A stretch of 64,000 nucleotides of DNA from Wyeomyia smithii (lineage: Eukaryota > Arthropoda > Insecta > Diptera > Culicidae): positions 201,147,136 to 201,211,135 of the forward strand of contig NC_073695.1 in the NCBI RefSeq assembly GCF_029784165.1, given 5' to 3'. Both the position numbers and the translations under genes were made by a program. The notes under the pieces were generated by a model. That model was not told where the DNA came from. It saw nothing but the letters and a program-made list of their open reading frames with translations, and searched no databases. Below, in pieces: positions 33,157 through 43,769 of this stretch; the stretch's first letter is position 1; each line of letters starts with the position of its first letter.

Positions 33157-33179
33157 ATAAAACACTTAATTTGAAGAGT

Positions 33180-35180
33180 TAAAAGCTTTGGGTACCAGTA
33201 GCAGTATGGTAACAGCCTCAGCGGTAGGTGCAGCCGGTACTTCCCTAAGGCCGATGTAATAAGGAAGTAAATGGAAGCGGCACAACGAAACAGTTCGGGT
33301 GTTCTTAGACGCGCGTCATTTTTCGTACGATAGCGGCGGTATTAGCGGTAGATGCATTTGTCAACACTTACTCCAGTAAAGCCGTGTCTAATTTTCAATG
33401 TGAAAACACCTTTCTATTGTGTTGGCCGTGCGCATTAGGCCTCTGCCAGGCTAAACGCGATAAGCGGCGCGAACCGATACGCCGGCCGTAGGTTAATTTA
33501 TAGCCGTAAGTAGAGCTGTGTAAAAGTATTCTACTTCAACCTTGCGGTCGTGGCTTTGCACACAACCCTCCTGTGATTTTTGTCACGATTTTGTTCCTTC
33601 TCGAGATTATTGCAATAGTAGCGGAGTGCCAGCGACAGACTATTGGCACCCTGCTCTCGTGTGAGCAATAAATAAAATGTCCTTGAGGGGTTGACATTTC
33701 AATTTCAAGGCTGCCGATAGCAGCACCCACTGAGCCGGGAAGCCAATACCAGAACATGTTTTTCGCGCTTTGGTTTGTGACTGGGAATTAGGTTTTTGTT
33801 GAGAATGATGACAGCTGGAATACAGTTTATTACTGTATCCAAAACAATTTATTGTTTTGGATTGACGAATAACATCTCATTTGTGAAATATATTCATTAT
33901 GTATGAAACTTTCTGCTCGTGGTTTCTATGCAGCGCATGTCATCTCTAAAAATCCAAAAAGGTGAATAACTGTAATACTGACAAAGTCTGCCATTCCAAA
34001 ACGCCAGAATTGTGTTGTAGCTGTTTATGGAGCTGAAACCCAGAATAAATTAATTGGCAGCTTTTGGCGGCGTTTTCAACAGATTCGTACAGGCAAACAA
34101 AAATGTCCCCTCGATGGCTCTCCACGCCGCACTTAATTATCGTGATCACGTATCAGACAATTGATGTAATTAACCGATATTCGATTCTTATCCCGCGATA
34201 CGATTTTTGGGAAAACGAATTCATTCGCGTCACGTCCCAGCGTTTCCAGCATCGGTTTGCAAAGTGCAAACACGTAATCCTAATGAGTGTATTTTTTGTT
34301 TCCTCTTGCTTCACAATTTATTCTTTGTGTGATTTTTATCAGTGCTTCTATTGTGAAAAATCGTTGGACGTCGTCCCGATTCGTTTTCTTCCTTCTTTGC
34401 TGAAATGGCTGAACGCGATTAATTTCACGTTGATCCACCGCTTTATTACGGGCGAGGTGGCGCTGCTGGGTACTGTAGATAGGGCGGTAAAAATAAATAA
34501 CAGCTGATTTGCTCCCCTCGCAGGCATCAGTCAACACGCTCTCTAGAGCCGAACAGCTTGCCAACTGTAACCCACCGGAGAACGAGAGAATGAAATAAGT
34601 AGGTATAGCATCGTACGATGTTTTGAATTTCTCAAAGCATGCGCGTACGGTATCACGTGGCGAGCGAAAAGTTTTTGGGAACAAGTGTTGCAATGTGATC
34701 ACGTTTTTGGTTTTAGATAACAGCCGCCTGCCGTTTGCTGCTAACTCCCACGAAATTCGCGGTAATGTAACGCATACTGCAAAGCATCAACGCAAAAAGT
34801 ACCCGCTGCTGTAGTGACACTGAGGTATTATGATGACGGTGTCGTTTTGGAATATTCTGTATTGCTGGCTGCGGGTTTTTATAACAATAAATAAACATAA
34901 ACAATGAACCTTGAGTCATTCATTTTGAAAAATGTTTTGATAATTACTTGATTTGATTAATATTCGCTAGCATTTGCTGTAGTTTTGAGTAAAAAAAATT
35001 ACTCTGGTAATTTTCTTAATACTAATAATGTGTTAAACAAAGTAGAAATGATTGAAACAACATTATTTGTGTTCCTTATCGATAACACTGATCAACAAAA
35101 TAAAAAATTGCATTTCACAAGCTTGAACCGGAAAAAATTAAAGATTATAGTTATTCAACCATTCCTATGAATTTTTGTAC
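33180..35180. other. Non-coding sequence, largely unique
   Basis: Contains a perfect 12-bp-arm palindrome at 33837-33862 (atccaaaacaat, 2-bp spacer, complement). The frames at 34064-34507 (plus, 147 codons) and 34280-34702 (minus, 140 codons) overlap antisense and match no family I know; neither is called. Confidence 0.45.
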
Positions 35181-35189
35181 CCCTTGCCA

Positions 35190-35360
35190 ACTTACGTGAG
35201 AATATCGTAGAAATTGCTCCCCGGGTTCGCCGCTTTAACGTTACGTTTACGAGGAAACTCATTTAAGTCTCTAAAATAACGGTAATAGCTAGCGACACCA
35301 AAATTCACAGGGATGGTTGAATAGCTAGAATCTTTCATTTTTTCTGGTTTGAGCATTTGG
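35190..35360. repeat. Dispersed repeat family R, copy 1
   Basis: Co-linear with 55231-55403: acttacgtgaga/acttacgtgaaa, cgccgctttaacgttacgtt / gtcgtttcaacgttatgttt, acgaggaaactcatttaagt, caccaaaattcacagggatgg and tttctggtttgagca. Divergence is moderate. No coding content. Confidence 0.7.
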
Positions 35361-35390
35361 AGTGATTTATTCATGAATTTTCAACGTTTT

Positions 35391-35410
35391 TTATATCAAC
35401 GTTGATATAA
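35391..35410. repeat. Perfect 20-bp palindrome
   Basis: TTATATCAACGTTGATATAA reads identically on both strands, 30 bp after dispersed repeat family R. The R copy at 55 kb has only a degenerate counterpart. Confidence 0.85.
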
Positions 35411-35712
35411 CAGTGATTTCACCGAGAATCAAGAAGAAGTGAGTTATGAAGATTCATCGCGAAATATGATTGTACTAATGTTTTTCACCCCAAAATATTA
35501 TGGACTAAACCTATTCTTATTACCAGCACAAAATATTATTATACCATACACGAGAACAAAAATATGCAAAAACTCTTGACAATAAGAAAAATAAATCATA
35601 TTAATAATATTGCTTGTTAAATTGTGGAGAATTGCAATTTACTTTTAATTTATTTGTATTTAAAAAAATTCAAAAAAATGATCCAACCAATGCAATAGAT
35701 GTACAGTTCTTG

Positions 35713-35752
35713 GTTATTGATTTCCTTCTTTTCATTCTCTTTTTAGGTAAGT
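35713..35752 (+). promoter_or_regulatory. Candidate recursive splice site (ratchet point) 2
   Basis: The near-pure pyrimidine run ttccttcttttcattctctt (35722-35741) leads to tttag, AG at 35745-35746. The perfect 5' splice site GTAAGT follows with no gap (35747-35752). A branch-point-like ttgat (A near 35719) lies 27 nt upstream. This is essentially the textbook insect ratchet-point consensus, on the same strand as the site at 11630 and 24.1 kb downstream of it. No transposon boundary is seen here. Confidence 0.65.
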
Positions 35753-35949
35753 GTCATTTAATAATCTTCAAATCTGTCAACATCGTCATCACCCGCTGTA
35801 CACTGTCTTGTTCGTCATCGAACCGTGGCAATGTTTAAACATGTTTATGTGCGCGTGGTTTTCGAAGAAAGAAGGAAAATTCGCGAAAAGTGACAGCCTG
35901 GTGTGAAGCACTCTCATTTAGCTTCGGATGTGCTCTAGCTCAACCCGTC

Positions 35950-36006
35950 CGGGCTGACTGCTGCTGGTGCTGCTGTTGTGCTGGTCTGCTGGTGCTGCTG
36001 CAATCT
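35950..36006. repeat. CTG/GCTGTTG-rich tract
   Basis: Imperfect gctgctggtgctgctgttgt-type trinucleotide tract. The minus-strand frame through it would encode glutamine runs, but there is no surrounding gene structure. Confidence 0.7.
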
Positions 36007-36009
36007 GGC

Positions 36010-39000
36010 AATGACGACGGTGAGTTACGGGTAATTTGAAATTCAAGTTGGCCTCGTCTCTGCACACGGTTCCTGGTATCTGCATAACTCGCCGTGCTTA
36101 ATAGACTGTGCAAACGCGAAGCATCATTAACTGGTGCAAACTGGCCTTTAGGGCGGTGCCAGCTTCTAGGAATGTGCAGCATTTCCATATCAGCGGGAGC
36201 AAAGACATTGAACTGCGCACGGCGGTAGTTGGCAGTTTTTGTTGGATCGACTAGCTGTGAAGACTATGGAGAGTCGTCGGTCACTTCGGAGTACGGACTC
36301 GGTAGTTGTTGGTGGCATTATTGTTATCAGCTTCGTGTCGTCGCCGACAAAGCTCACCGAAAAGACCGGACAGGAAGCGCTTTACAGCTGTAAGATATTG
36401 GCCTCGCACTGGTTTATTGAGAATTCAGTGTTTTTTTATAGCTGTACAACACTGCAGTACAGTACAGCACACAAGAAGGAAGCAACAAATTTAATGGCGA
36501 AAGGTGATTGACTATTCACTTGTAGCACGTGGTAGTGTGCCCGAACATTTTGCACTTTGTTTTTAGATCAATGATCAAGTGAAAAATAGACACATTAGTT
36601 TTGAACAACTTCGTTCCAATTTTAAAACTTGTTAAGTCAATATTTTAAACAAATCTAAGTTGGTATAAATAAATGCTAGAACACCCTAGTCAACGGTGGT
36701 CAATACATCACCATACCGATATGAGAACTCGGTACGAAAACCTTAGGGACACAGCACGAGCTTTTAGTTCTCCGTTATCTTCGCTATAACTGGACCGAGT
36801 ATTTATGCCCTAGGGCGGTTGGATCTTCGGATATTCCTCCCTGGACAAGTCTTGTGTGCAATGCATGTAACTGACAGCAGAGAATTAACAGGACTGGTAG
36901 TACACTTACTGGTGATGTTGAACCTTAAATTCAAATTTGAGACACGAATGAACGGCCACTGGCCTGCGACCGGTATATGTTAGATAACATCGGGGGTAGC
37001 AGCGTTCAATGCAGAAGCCAATAAAAATGGGCAGTGCGTTGACTTTTGGGCACTTGGAATTTATTATCGAAACCTTTTAATTTCATTTGTCCCAAAAAAG
37101 ATTTTTTTCTACTTCTAACAGACACAGAACACTATGAAGGTAGCCTGTTTTTTACAATGAAGATAATTAGTATAAAAAAGTGTGTCCATTTCAGAAGATA
37201 ATCTTCGTTTACTCTTTGCGAAGGACTGTCCTTGTGCATCGCTCGGAAGAAAAACCTGACGCCCAAGCGGCACTTACTTATTTTAAGAATGAAACCTTTT
37301 GCACCTTCCCGGTTTCATGTTGCATCTTCTTGTTGCTGTCGCATTCTCTTTTTGTAACCAGTGGGCCGCAAGGACGATAAGAAGAGAACCGAATGTCCGT
37401 CGCTGTAGGTACTCTTGGGCGATTTCTTTTTTTATTTTTACGGAATTCCGTATCGCGCGGGCTTCCCTGCCATCGATGTGTTCAGTGTAGCCTTAGGCAG
37501 GGTGTGCTCTTAAATTCGGGATCTTGGGATATTGATTTCTTCTGTGCATTATTTTTCCCCTTTAAAAAAATCATTCCGCTTCAAGGGTCGAGCTAACCGT
37601 GACTAAACACATTCCGTTTTCATTTTTAGTTGTTCGGCTTTCCAGAGAACTCGAAGTTCATTCTCCTTTCTCGATTCCGAAATGAGAAATTCAACTTCAG
37701 TGAAGGGTATCAATCTAGTCTTGATTGGGCAGTATGGGAGAGATCCATCATCGTGCGAACGTTGGCATCTTCGAGTTTTTTTTTTTCAAAGCATACGGTT
37801 CATGTCGGCTGGAAATGGCTGGAAAGCATGCTGTTGAATTCTGAAAATTACGTCTGATTCCTGAAGCTGGCCTTTTTGCAACTGTTTTGGGTATCAAAGC
37901 AACAGTTAGTGGAAAATCTAACAAAGCAAACATATTGTAATAAAAAGATTATGAATCGTTTCTCAGCCATGTCCTTGTTTAATTATAAAATCACTATCAA
38001 AGTTGAAATTGTCTTAATTGTTAACAAAATTATGCCCATCTTCAACAACTCGCTCCTAACTATCCATGTACATGAGATCGTATCTTTGTATACCAAAATT
38101 TCATATTAGTTTATGTTGGTTCAGTGTGATTGATCATTTTGAATTGCTCATTTCAAAAATGAGACTTTTAAGGAACATCAAAAAAGTAAAGTTAAAGGGA
38201 TAGGAAAAGTTGGTCATGTGTGAGAGCATTTCTAAAGCCGACATCGAACAGAGACGATATTGGATTTAGATCAACTTCGGAGCTGATGGTACTATTGACG
38301 TGGCATTAACTACAATTGCAAACTAGCTCAGACTATCAACTCTCATTATTTTAACTTCCTCATTTCTTGTCAATTTTTGTTATTTTTCGATATACACTCT
38401 ACCTGGACATATAATTTTGTTTCGTTGATTTCCCAATTTTCTTTCATTCACACCTTTTACAACATCTCGAGCGTCGTCACCGGGTATACGATACGATGGC
38501 GTGCTAAACGAATCAGCCCACACACAACGAAAAAAAGCAAAACGTCAGTATTTTTCGTCAGCAGCACCAGCAGCCAAATGAAAAGAATAAAGAAACACTT
38601 TTTAGCAGTGTAGTGGCTAAACCTTATCCTCCTTCACAGCATCGCGCGATGATGCGGTGAATGAGCCAAGCGAGTATTGATTCTGCAATAAGCACCTTTT
38701 CTCGTCCAGCTCAGCTCATGCCTCTGTACACATCACATGTTGTTCTTCACATAAAACTTCTCTTGCTCATTATGTGTACGTATATACGATGGACCCATCC
38801 ATCCAGTGAAGTAGCTTATGCATTTGTAGTTTTTCGTAAGATACGTAGCGACTTTGTGCCTTCTTCGCTAGAAACCTGTCGGGGTGCAATTTACGCGATG
38901 GCTGTCTGTTGTCTTTGTTTTTCCTCGACATACGATTTGCAATGTTGTATCTCGTGTGTGTATGGTTGAAATTCTTCTCCGCAGCATCATCATCCGACCT

Positions 39001-39380
39001 TCACTCAGATCAGAGAGCGTGCATAAACCAATGCAACGGTATTAGCACAGATTTTGCTTGGTAGTGCCCCAAGCAGAAACACGAATACGAGAGATGCGTT
39101 GAAACGAGAGAACAGCGCAAATGGTTGCGCGTTTTCAGAGAATATTGGCAGCGAACGGTGGGGCTTCGCTGTTTCTTTCGGTTTTGCTTTAGTGACGTGT
39201 TGTGTTTATTTAGGTTTCAGATTTATTCACCCATCAGTGATATTATTCATGAATTCGAACAAGTAATATGTTGCACTTGGAAGATTATGAACCACCCTAA
39301 TGAAACATAATGTATTCGATGCTAGTTATTGTGTATATCATTATACAAGCTATTTCGAGAGACTAGTGATCAATTTCAAA
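36010..39380. other. Long non-coding stretch, largely unique
   Basis: About 3.4 kb with no recognised element ends or proteins. Frames up to about 100 codons are unassigned. Composition is closer to 42-45% G+C in parts (36.0-36.4 and 38.5-39.1 kb) than in the repeat-rich regions, by eye. Confidence 0.45.
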
Positions 39381-39429
39381 AGATAAATTCTAAAAATTTT
39401 TAACTCCGCCTTCCACAATTGAAAAAACG

Positions 39430-39735
39430 ACTAAGTCCCAGAGAGCAAATTTTTGCAAAAAATTTTTTTTAGATGACACCAATTCTCGACGTTTCATGCG
39501 TTTTTAAGTCATTTGGCATCAAAAAAAAATTTCGAAAACCGAAATCTCACGTACCCCCCCCCCCCCTTGGGTGATTTTTCGGTTTTCAAAAAAGCCAAAC
39601 TTCAATCGCTTTGCGCCACCCCATTTTAAGTCCGATTGAGCTGAAATTTTGCACGGGGTGTTACATTTTGTATAGGGTTTTTTTTTGAAATTCGAGATGA
39701 CCATTTTGGCTGGCACCCTAATACACACTGTAAAG
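39430..39735. repeat. Probable dispersed repeat with C-rich core
   Basis: Phrases such as gacaccaattctcgacgttt, a C run (39554-39566), cattttaagtccgattgagc and gaaattttgcacggggtgtt resemble common culicid non-coding repeats. Ends and class are not determined. Confidence 0.35.
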
Positions 39736-39987
39736 GCACTGCAGCCAGCTTTGTTGTGTGTTTATTGAGCCAATGACCTTTTGTGTGAGAAAGCTCACCT
39801 TAGTTTATTATCGCTCAGGGGAGATATTTCAGCCTCCGCCATGGTGTTATTCAAAAGCTTCTCAAATAGTTGTTTTCGCAGTGAAAGATATTCTCGTACA
39901 CGCTAGAGATTCTCGCATGTTAGAAGACAAACCTGCAGGGTGGTTTTGATGTGATTTCATGCTGTGAGGGTATCATAAAATAATAGG

Positions 39988-40110
39988 GAGCTGTGTAGCC
40001 GCAAGGTAACAGAGCCCGATTTGTCAAGCAGACGGTCGTGGGTTCGAATCTTAGTAGAATCAGGCCATTGGATGTCAGAAAAAAAGGACTTAAACATGGG
40101 TTTATTCTCA
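39988..40110 (+). mobile_element. tRNA-derived SINE (family T), copy 1
   Basis: gagctgtgtagccgcaaggt begins a tRNA-like segment with B box ggttcgaatct at 40041-40051. It is followed by tagtagaatcaggccattgg and aaaaaaggacttaaacatgg. A diverged second copy lies at 40822. No clear target duplication, so the 3' end is approximate. Confidence 0.65.
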
Positions 40111-40821
40111 GGCTCCCCCACAACTTACCCTTCCTTCACGCTGAACTCAATAATCCCTTGGTGTGACTAACAAATTTAATCCCTCTTATAATAAAACTGG
40201 CCAGAAGGACGCCAGACGAAACTTCCCCAGGAATATATAATTGGTGATATTTGGCAGGAGAAACAGGGCGCTGTATGGTAGAGTAGTAGTAAGCGTGTGA
40301 AAGGAAAGGTAAAACACAAACACACACAAGCACGGATAAATTCGTCGCAGTGTGCAAGTCCATACAGGAAAAAAATTATAAAATAATTTTCCAATACACC
40401 CGGTAGCCAGTAAAATTTGCTACGAAAGCCGAACCTAACTGGACGCGTTGAGTGCACGGCGAGCTTGCTGCAATTGGATCTAGCGGTGATTCACTGGATT
40501 TTCTTTTCCCTCGTCTCGAGCTGCGATTCTGGTCTAAAAATAAAATAGAAGAGAATTTCAAAATAATTTTCAATGTCTGAATCTAATATTTGTAGTAACT
40601 TTGGAGAAAAAATATAAATAATTGTTAGGGAGTACCGACAACTAATTTGATTTTCGCGATTCTTATTAATTTCCTTTTTATCTCTTATTTAGATTAAGTT
40701 ATTTTCGTTTATTTTTATTTTTGTTTTTCAATTCACTTTTTTCTAGTTTCTAGAACATTACCCGCAAATCGTCTTTGACGTAATTCAGAATATATAAATT
40801 ATGATGTATTTTAACCTATAG

Positions 40822-40930
40822 CATAGCCACAAGATTACAAAGTTCGGATGAACAAGCAGGTGGTAATGGGTTGAATCTTTGTAGAATCAAGTCACAGCAC
40901 TGAGGAAGTAAGGAAGTGTCAATTCAGTGC
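40822..40930 (+). mobile_element. tRNA-derived SINE (family T), copy 2 (old)
   Basis: Co-linear with copy 1: catagccacaagattacaaa, aacaagcaggtggtaatggg, ttgaatctttgtagaatcaa. The B box is mutated (gggttgaatct) and the body degraded. Clearly older than copy 1. Confidence 0.6.
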
Positions 40931-41459
40931 TACGCAGATAGTTTCGATAGATTAGATCCATTGTTCATGATTTTTTTTCCAAAAATATTGTTCTGCTAGT
41001 TGAAGAAAACAAGTTAGCAGAATAATGGTCAACAGCAACATTTCCAACTAATAAACTTGTTAAAACCCTGAAAAAAACCGTTTTTCATGATAATTTTATT
41101 CTTTTAAAAATAAAAAAAACAGTACATACACTCGAGAACTGTTCGTTTGCTGTGAATAAGGGCGATGGGCACGAACCAAAAAGATTGTGCTTAGAATGCC
41201 ACGAATCAAAAGCAACACCCGAAGTTGTCGAGGTACGTGGAAAATTGGAGGGGACTTGGATTTGGTTCTAGAAAACTGAAAAAAGGCAGTAAATATAGTA
41301 AGGCAGTACGATAGTTTTTCTCTCAAAAAACACATGCCCCTTTGATTTGCTACTGCAAATTCTAATATTGACACTCGCAGAAAATGGTCATTTAAAAAAT
41401 ATATTTTTCAGAAGCTAACAGCAACTCTTTTCTTGATTTAGCATTATATATTGCTAATA

Positions 41460-41896
41460 CAGGACGGACTCGATTATCCGGAACATCAAAAAAATTTTCA
41501 TTCCGGATAATCGAGTTTTCCGGATAATCGAATCACAGAAAAAATATTCAAATTTGCTATTAACGAACATGAAATAAGTTTTTCCTCTTTCTTATTGTAT
41601 TTTTTTGATTCAGTGGCCTAACCACAAATTATTTCTGAGGCGAAAAGTGGTAAAATCTTAAGAAGCAAAAAAACAAATTGGGCATCGATTATTTTCACTT
41701 ATATTGAACATGTCCCAAACATGCCGGAAGTGACATAAATGGCCTTAAGTATGCCAGAAGGGATGGTAAAGGTAAAATTTCGTAGTAAAAATTAAAAACC
41801 AACACCAAAAAAATAAAATTCCGGATAATCGAGTCTAAAATTTCGGATAATCGAGTTTCCGGATAATCGAGTCTCCGGATAATCGAGTCCGACCTG
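41460..41896. mobile_element. pogo-like MITE, copy C (complete)
   Basis: Both termini are present: CAGGACGGACTCGATTATCC at the left and ccggataatcgagtccgacc+TG at the right, flanked by TA on both sides (41458-41459 and 41897-41898). The right end has four ggataatcgagt repeats. Length 437 bp. It defines the full unit for copies A and B. Terminal motif and TA target indicate pogo/Tigger within Tc1/mariner. The 75-codon minus frame inside is shared in part by the other copies and is not a gene. Confidence 0.88.
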
Positions 41897-42044
41897 TAAT
41901 GGAATAAAAGAGTCACACGCATACACTACACGAACTTTAATAATATATAAATATTTTCAAAACGATGAACAACGGATAATCAAAAATAACGCTCGCGATT
42001 ATAGTTTCGAGTGCTTTCCCACATTAATTTCGCGGAGAACCAGA

Positions 42045-42119
42045 AAGGCATTGCAACAACGTGTAGAGACATGAAGGTAAACGTTCTTCAAAAAGTTTGA
42101 AACAGCCTCTTTCTTGAAC

Positions 42120-42150
<31 letters not shown>

Positions 42151-42290
42151 ATTTTAACGAGGCTTTATCCATGTATTGGTCATTCGTCTCGAATTCTTGA
42201 ACAATTTGTTAACCTGTTGCTAGTGCCTAACAAAATCTGATGTCTTGAAAGAAAACATGCGTGTAATGACAACAGTATCATACAATACAG
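42045..42290. repeat. Dispersed repeat family Q, copy 2, split by LINE tail
   Basis: acgttcttcaaaaagtttga and gatgtcttgaaagaaaacat match 2305-2405 in order. The insertion at 42124-42193 divides this copy. Confidence 0.65.
42124..42193 (-). mobile_element. 5'-truncated non-LTR retrotransposon tail
   Basis: On the minus strand the 70-bp insert reads gagacgaatgaccaatacat ... cctcgttaaaataataaataaa and ends in (AAAT)n, the form of a LINE 3' end. It is flanked by the perfect 13-bp duplication TTCTTGAACAATT (42111-42123 and 42194-42206). The encoded part is entirely lost. Confidence 0.8.
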
Positions 42291-42459
42291 TAGAGCGCCG
42301 CTGTACAGTAGTCCAGTAAGGCAAAAAGCGGAACTTAATTCCATAGCGCCTTTCAACTTCATCCTAGCTTAATAACGTCTTGGGAACAATTATTTGTATG
42401 AATGACCCGCATAATCGCAAATTGTCAAACATTATGGAAAGTTTACTATAGTAAAAATG

Positions 42460-43760
42460 AAAAAAAAACTTTTTTGTGTTAAGGGATAGAGGAATGGTTT
42501 ATTCAGGAAAGTTATGAAAGATTCAAAAATATGAAACTTTGTTGAACAATTGAGTTATAAAGTATATTATATGGAACATACTTAAAATTTAGTTTTTTGT
42601 GCTTAATTTCTGTTAGTTGCATTTAACACGTAAGTGTTGTTCGAAGGAATTGCTAGGGCACACAAAGCCTATTTTTACCAAAGACCATACATCTCCAGGA
42701 CTTTTCATTAGAAAGTTGTATCATGTTTTAGCTTATTTTTTCGCTAACTTCAAGCACGTATAGGTTAAAAAGGAACAAGTAGAATCATGATATTAATACT
42801 TTTCCTTAAAGTAAAGCTGAAGCACTATAAACTCTTGTAGGTTCCATTTGCGTCAATCCACCCATATTAGAGTACGGCGAGTATATGTTACAGTAGGTTT
42901 TCATATATTAAGAATACTAACTTTTTTGTGTTAAGAGATAGAGGAATATTTCATTTGGCAAAGTTTTAGAACGTGCAAAAGTACGAAACTTCCCTGAACG
43001 AACAAAATTCCTATCTTCATTGGGTACAGAGTTAAAGAGTGTTTTATATAAAAGTAACTTAAAAGTAAGTTTCTTTTGCCTAATTTTTTTTAGTTACATT
43101 TTACAAGAAAATGTTGTTCTAAATAAGCATTTGTGCATAAAAAACACACGTTTTTGTTGAAGACCATACGTGTCCAGGACTTATACTTTTGCCTTAACGT
43201 ATAAGGTAAAAAGGGGCAAGTGGAATCATTATGTCAATACTTTTTCCCAAAGTTTAACTCGAGGACTCAAAACTTTTATAGGTTCCATCCGTCCCAATCC
43301 ACTCACTTTTTATTCTATATGATGATAAATTTATCAAAAAAATAAGCCGAAATATGCTATAACATAAGGCAAGGTCCTGAAGATGTTTGGACTTCAACAA
43401 AAACGTATGTTTTGAATGCCCAAATGCTTCTTTAGAACAACGTTTTCTTGTAAAATGTAACTAACAAAGGTTAAGTACAAAAAATTAACTTTTAATTAAC
43501 TTTTATATAAAATACTCTGTAACTCTGTACCCAATGAAAATAGGAATTTTGTTTGTTTAGCAAAGTTTCATATTTTTGCACGTTCCAAAACTTTGCCAAA
43601 TAAACAATTCCTCTATCTCTCAACACAAAAAAGTTAGTATTCTTAATTTATGTAAACCTACTGTAACATATGCTTGCCGTACTTTAATGTGGGTGGATTG
43701 GGACATATGGAACCTACAAGAGTTCATAGAACTTCAGCTCCACTTCAATCAAAAGTATTG
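42460..43760. repeat. Tandem plus inverted triplication (about 400-460 bp units)
   Basis: Unit A (42460-42919) and unit B (42920-43315) are direct: cttttttgtgttaagggata / cttttttgtgttaagagata, then gaccatacatctccaggact / gaccatacgtgtccaggact and gtaggttccatttgcgtcaa / ataggttccatccgtcccaa. Unit C (43330-43760) is the same sequence inverted (ctctatctctcaacacaaaa and ggaacctacaagagttcata). B and C therefore form a large imperfect palindrome centred near 43320. No target duplication or coding frame found. Confidence 0.8.
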
Positions 43761-43769
43761 ATGTTTTAA

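Noticed and set aside
34064..34702. Overlapping 147- and 140-codon ORFs on opposite strands
   Set aside because: Mutually antisense, no family resemblance, no coding context.
35940..36188. Polyglutamine-containing minus-strand ORF
   Set aside because: Due to a CTG/CTGTTG tract; no flanking exon structure or conserved domain.
39988..40060. Genuine tRNA gene
   Set aside because: A diverged copy with the same downstream body occurs at 40822, so it is a SINE head and not a functional tRNA gene.
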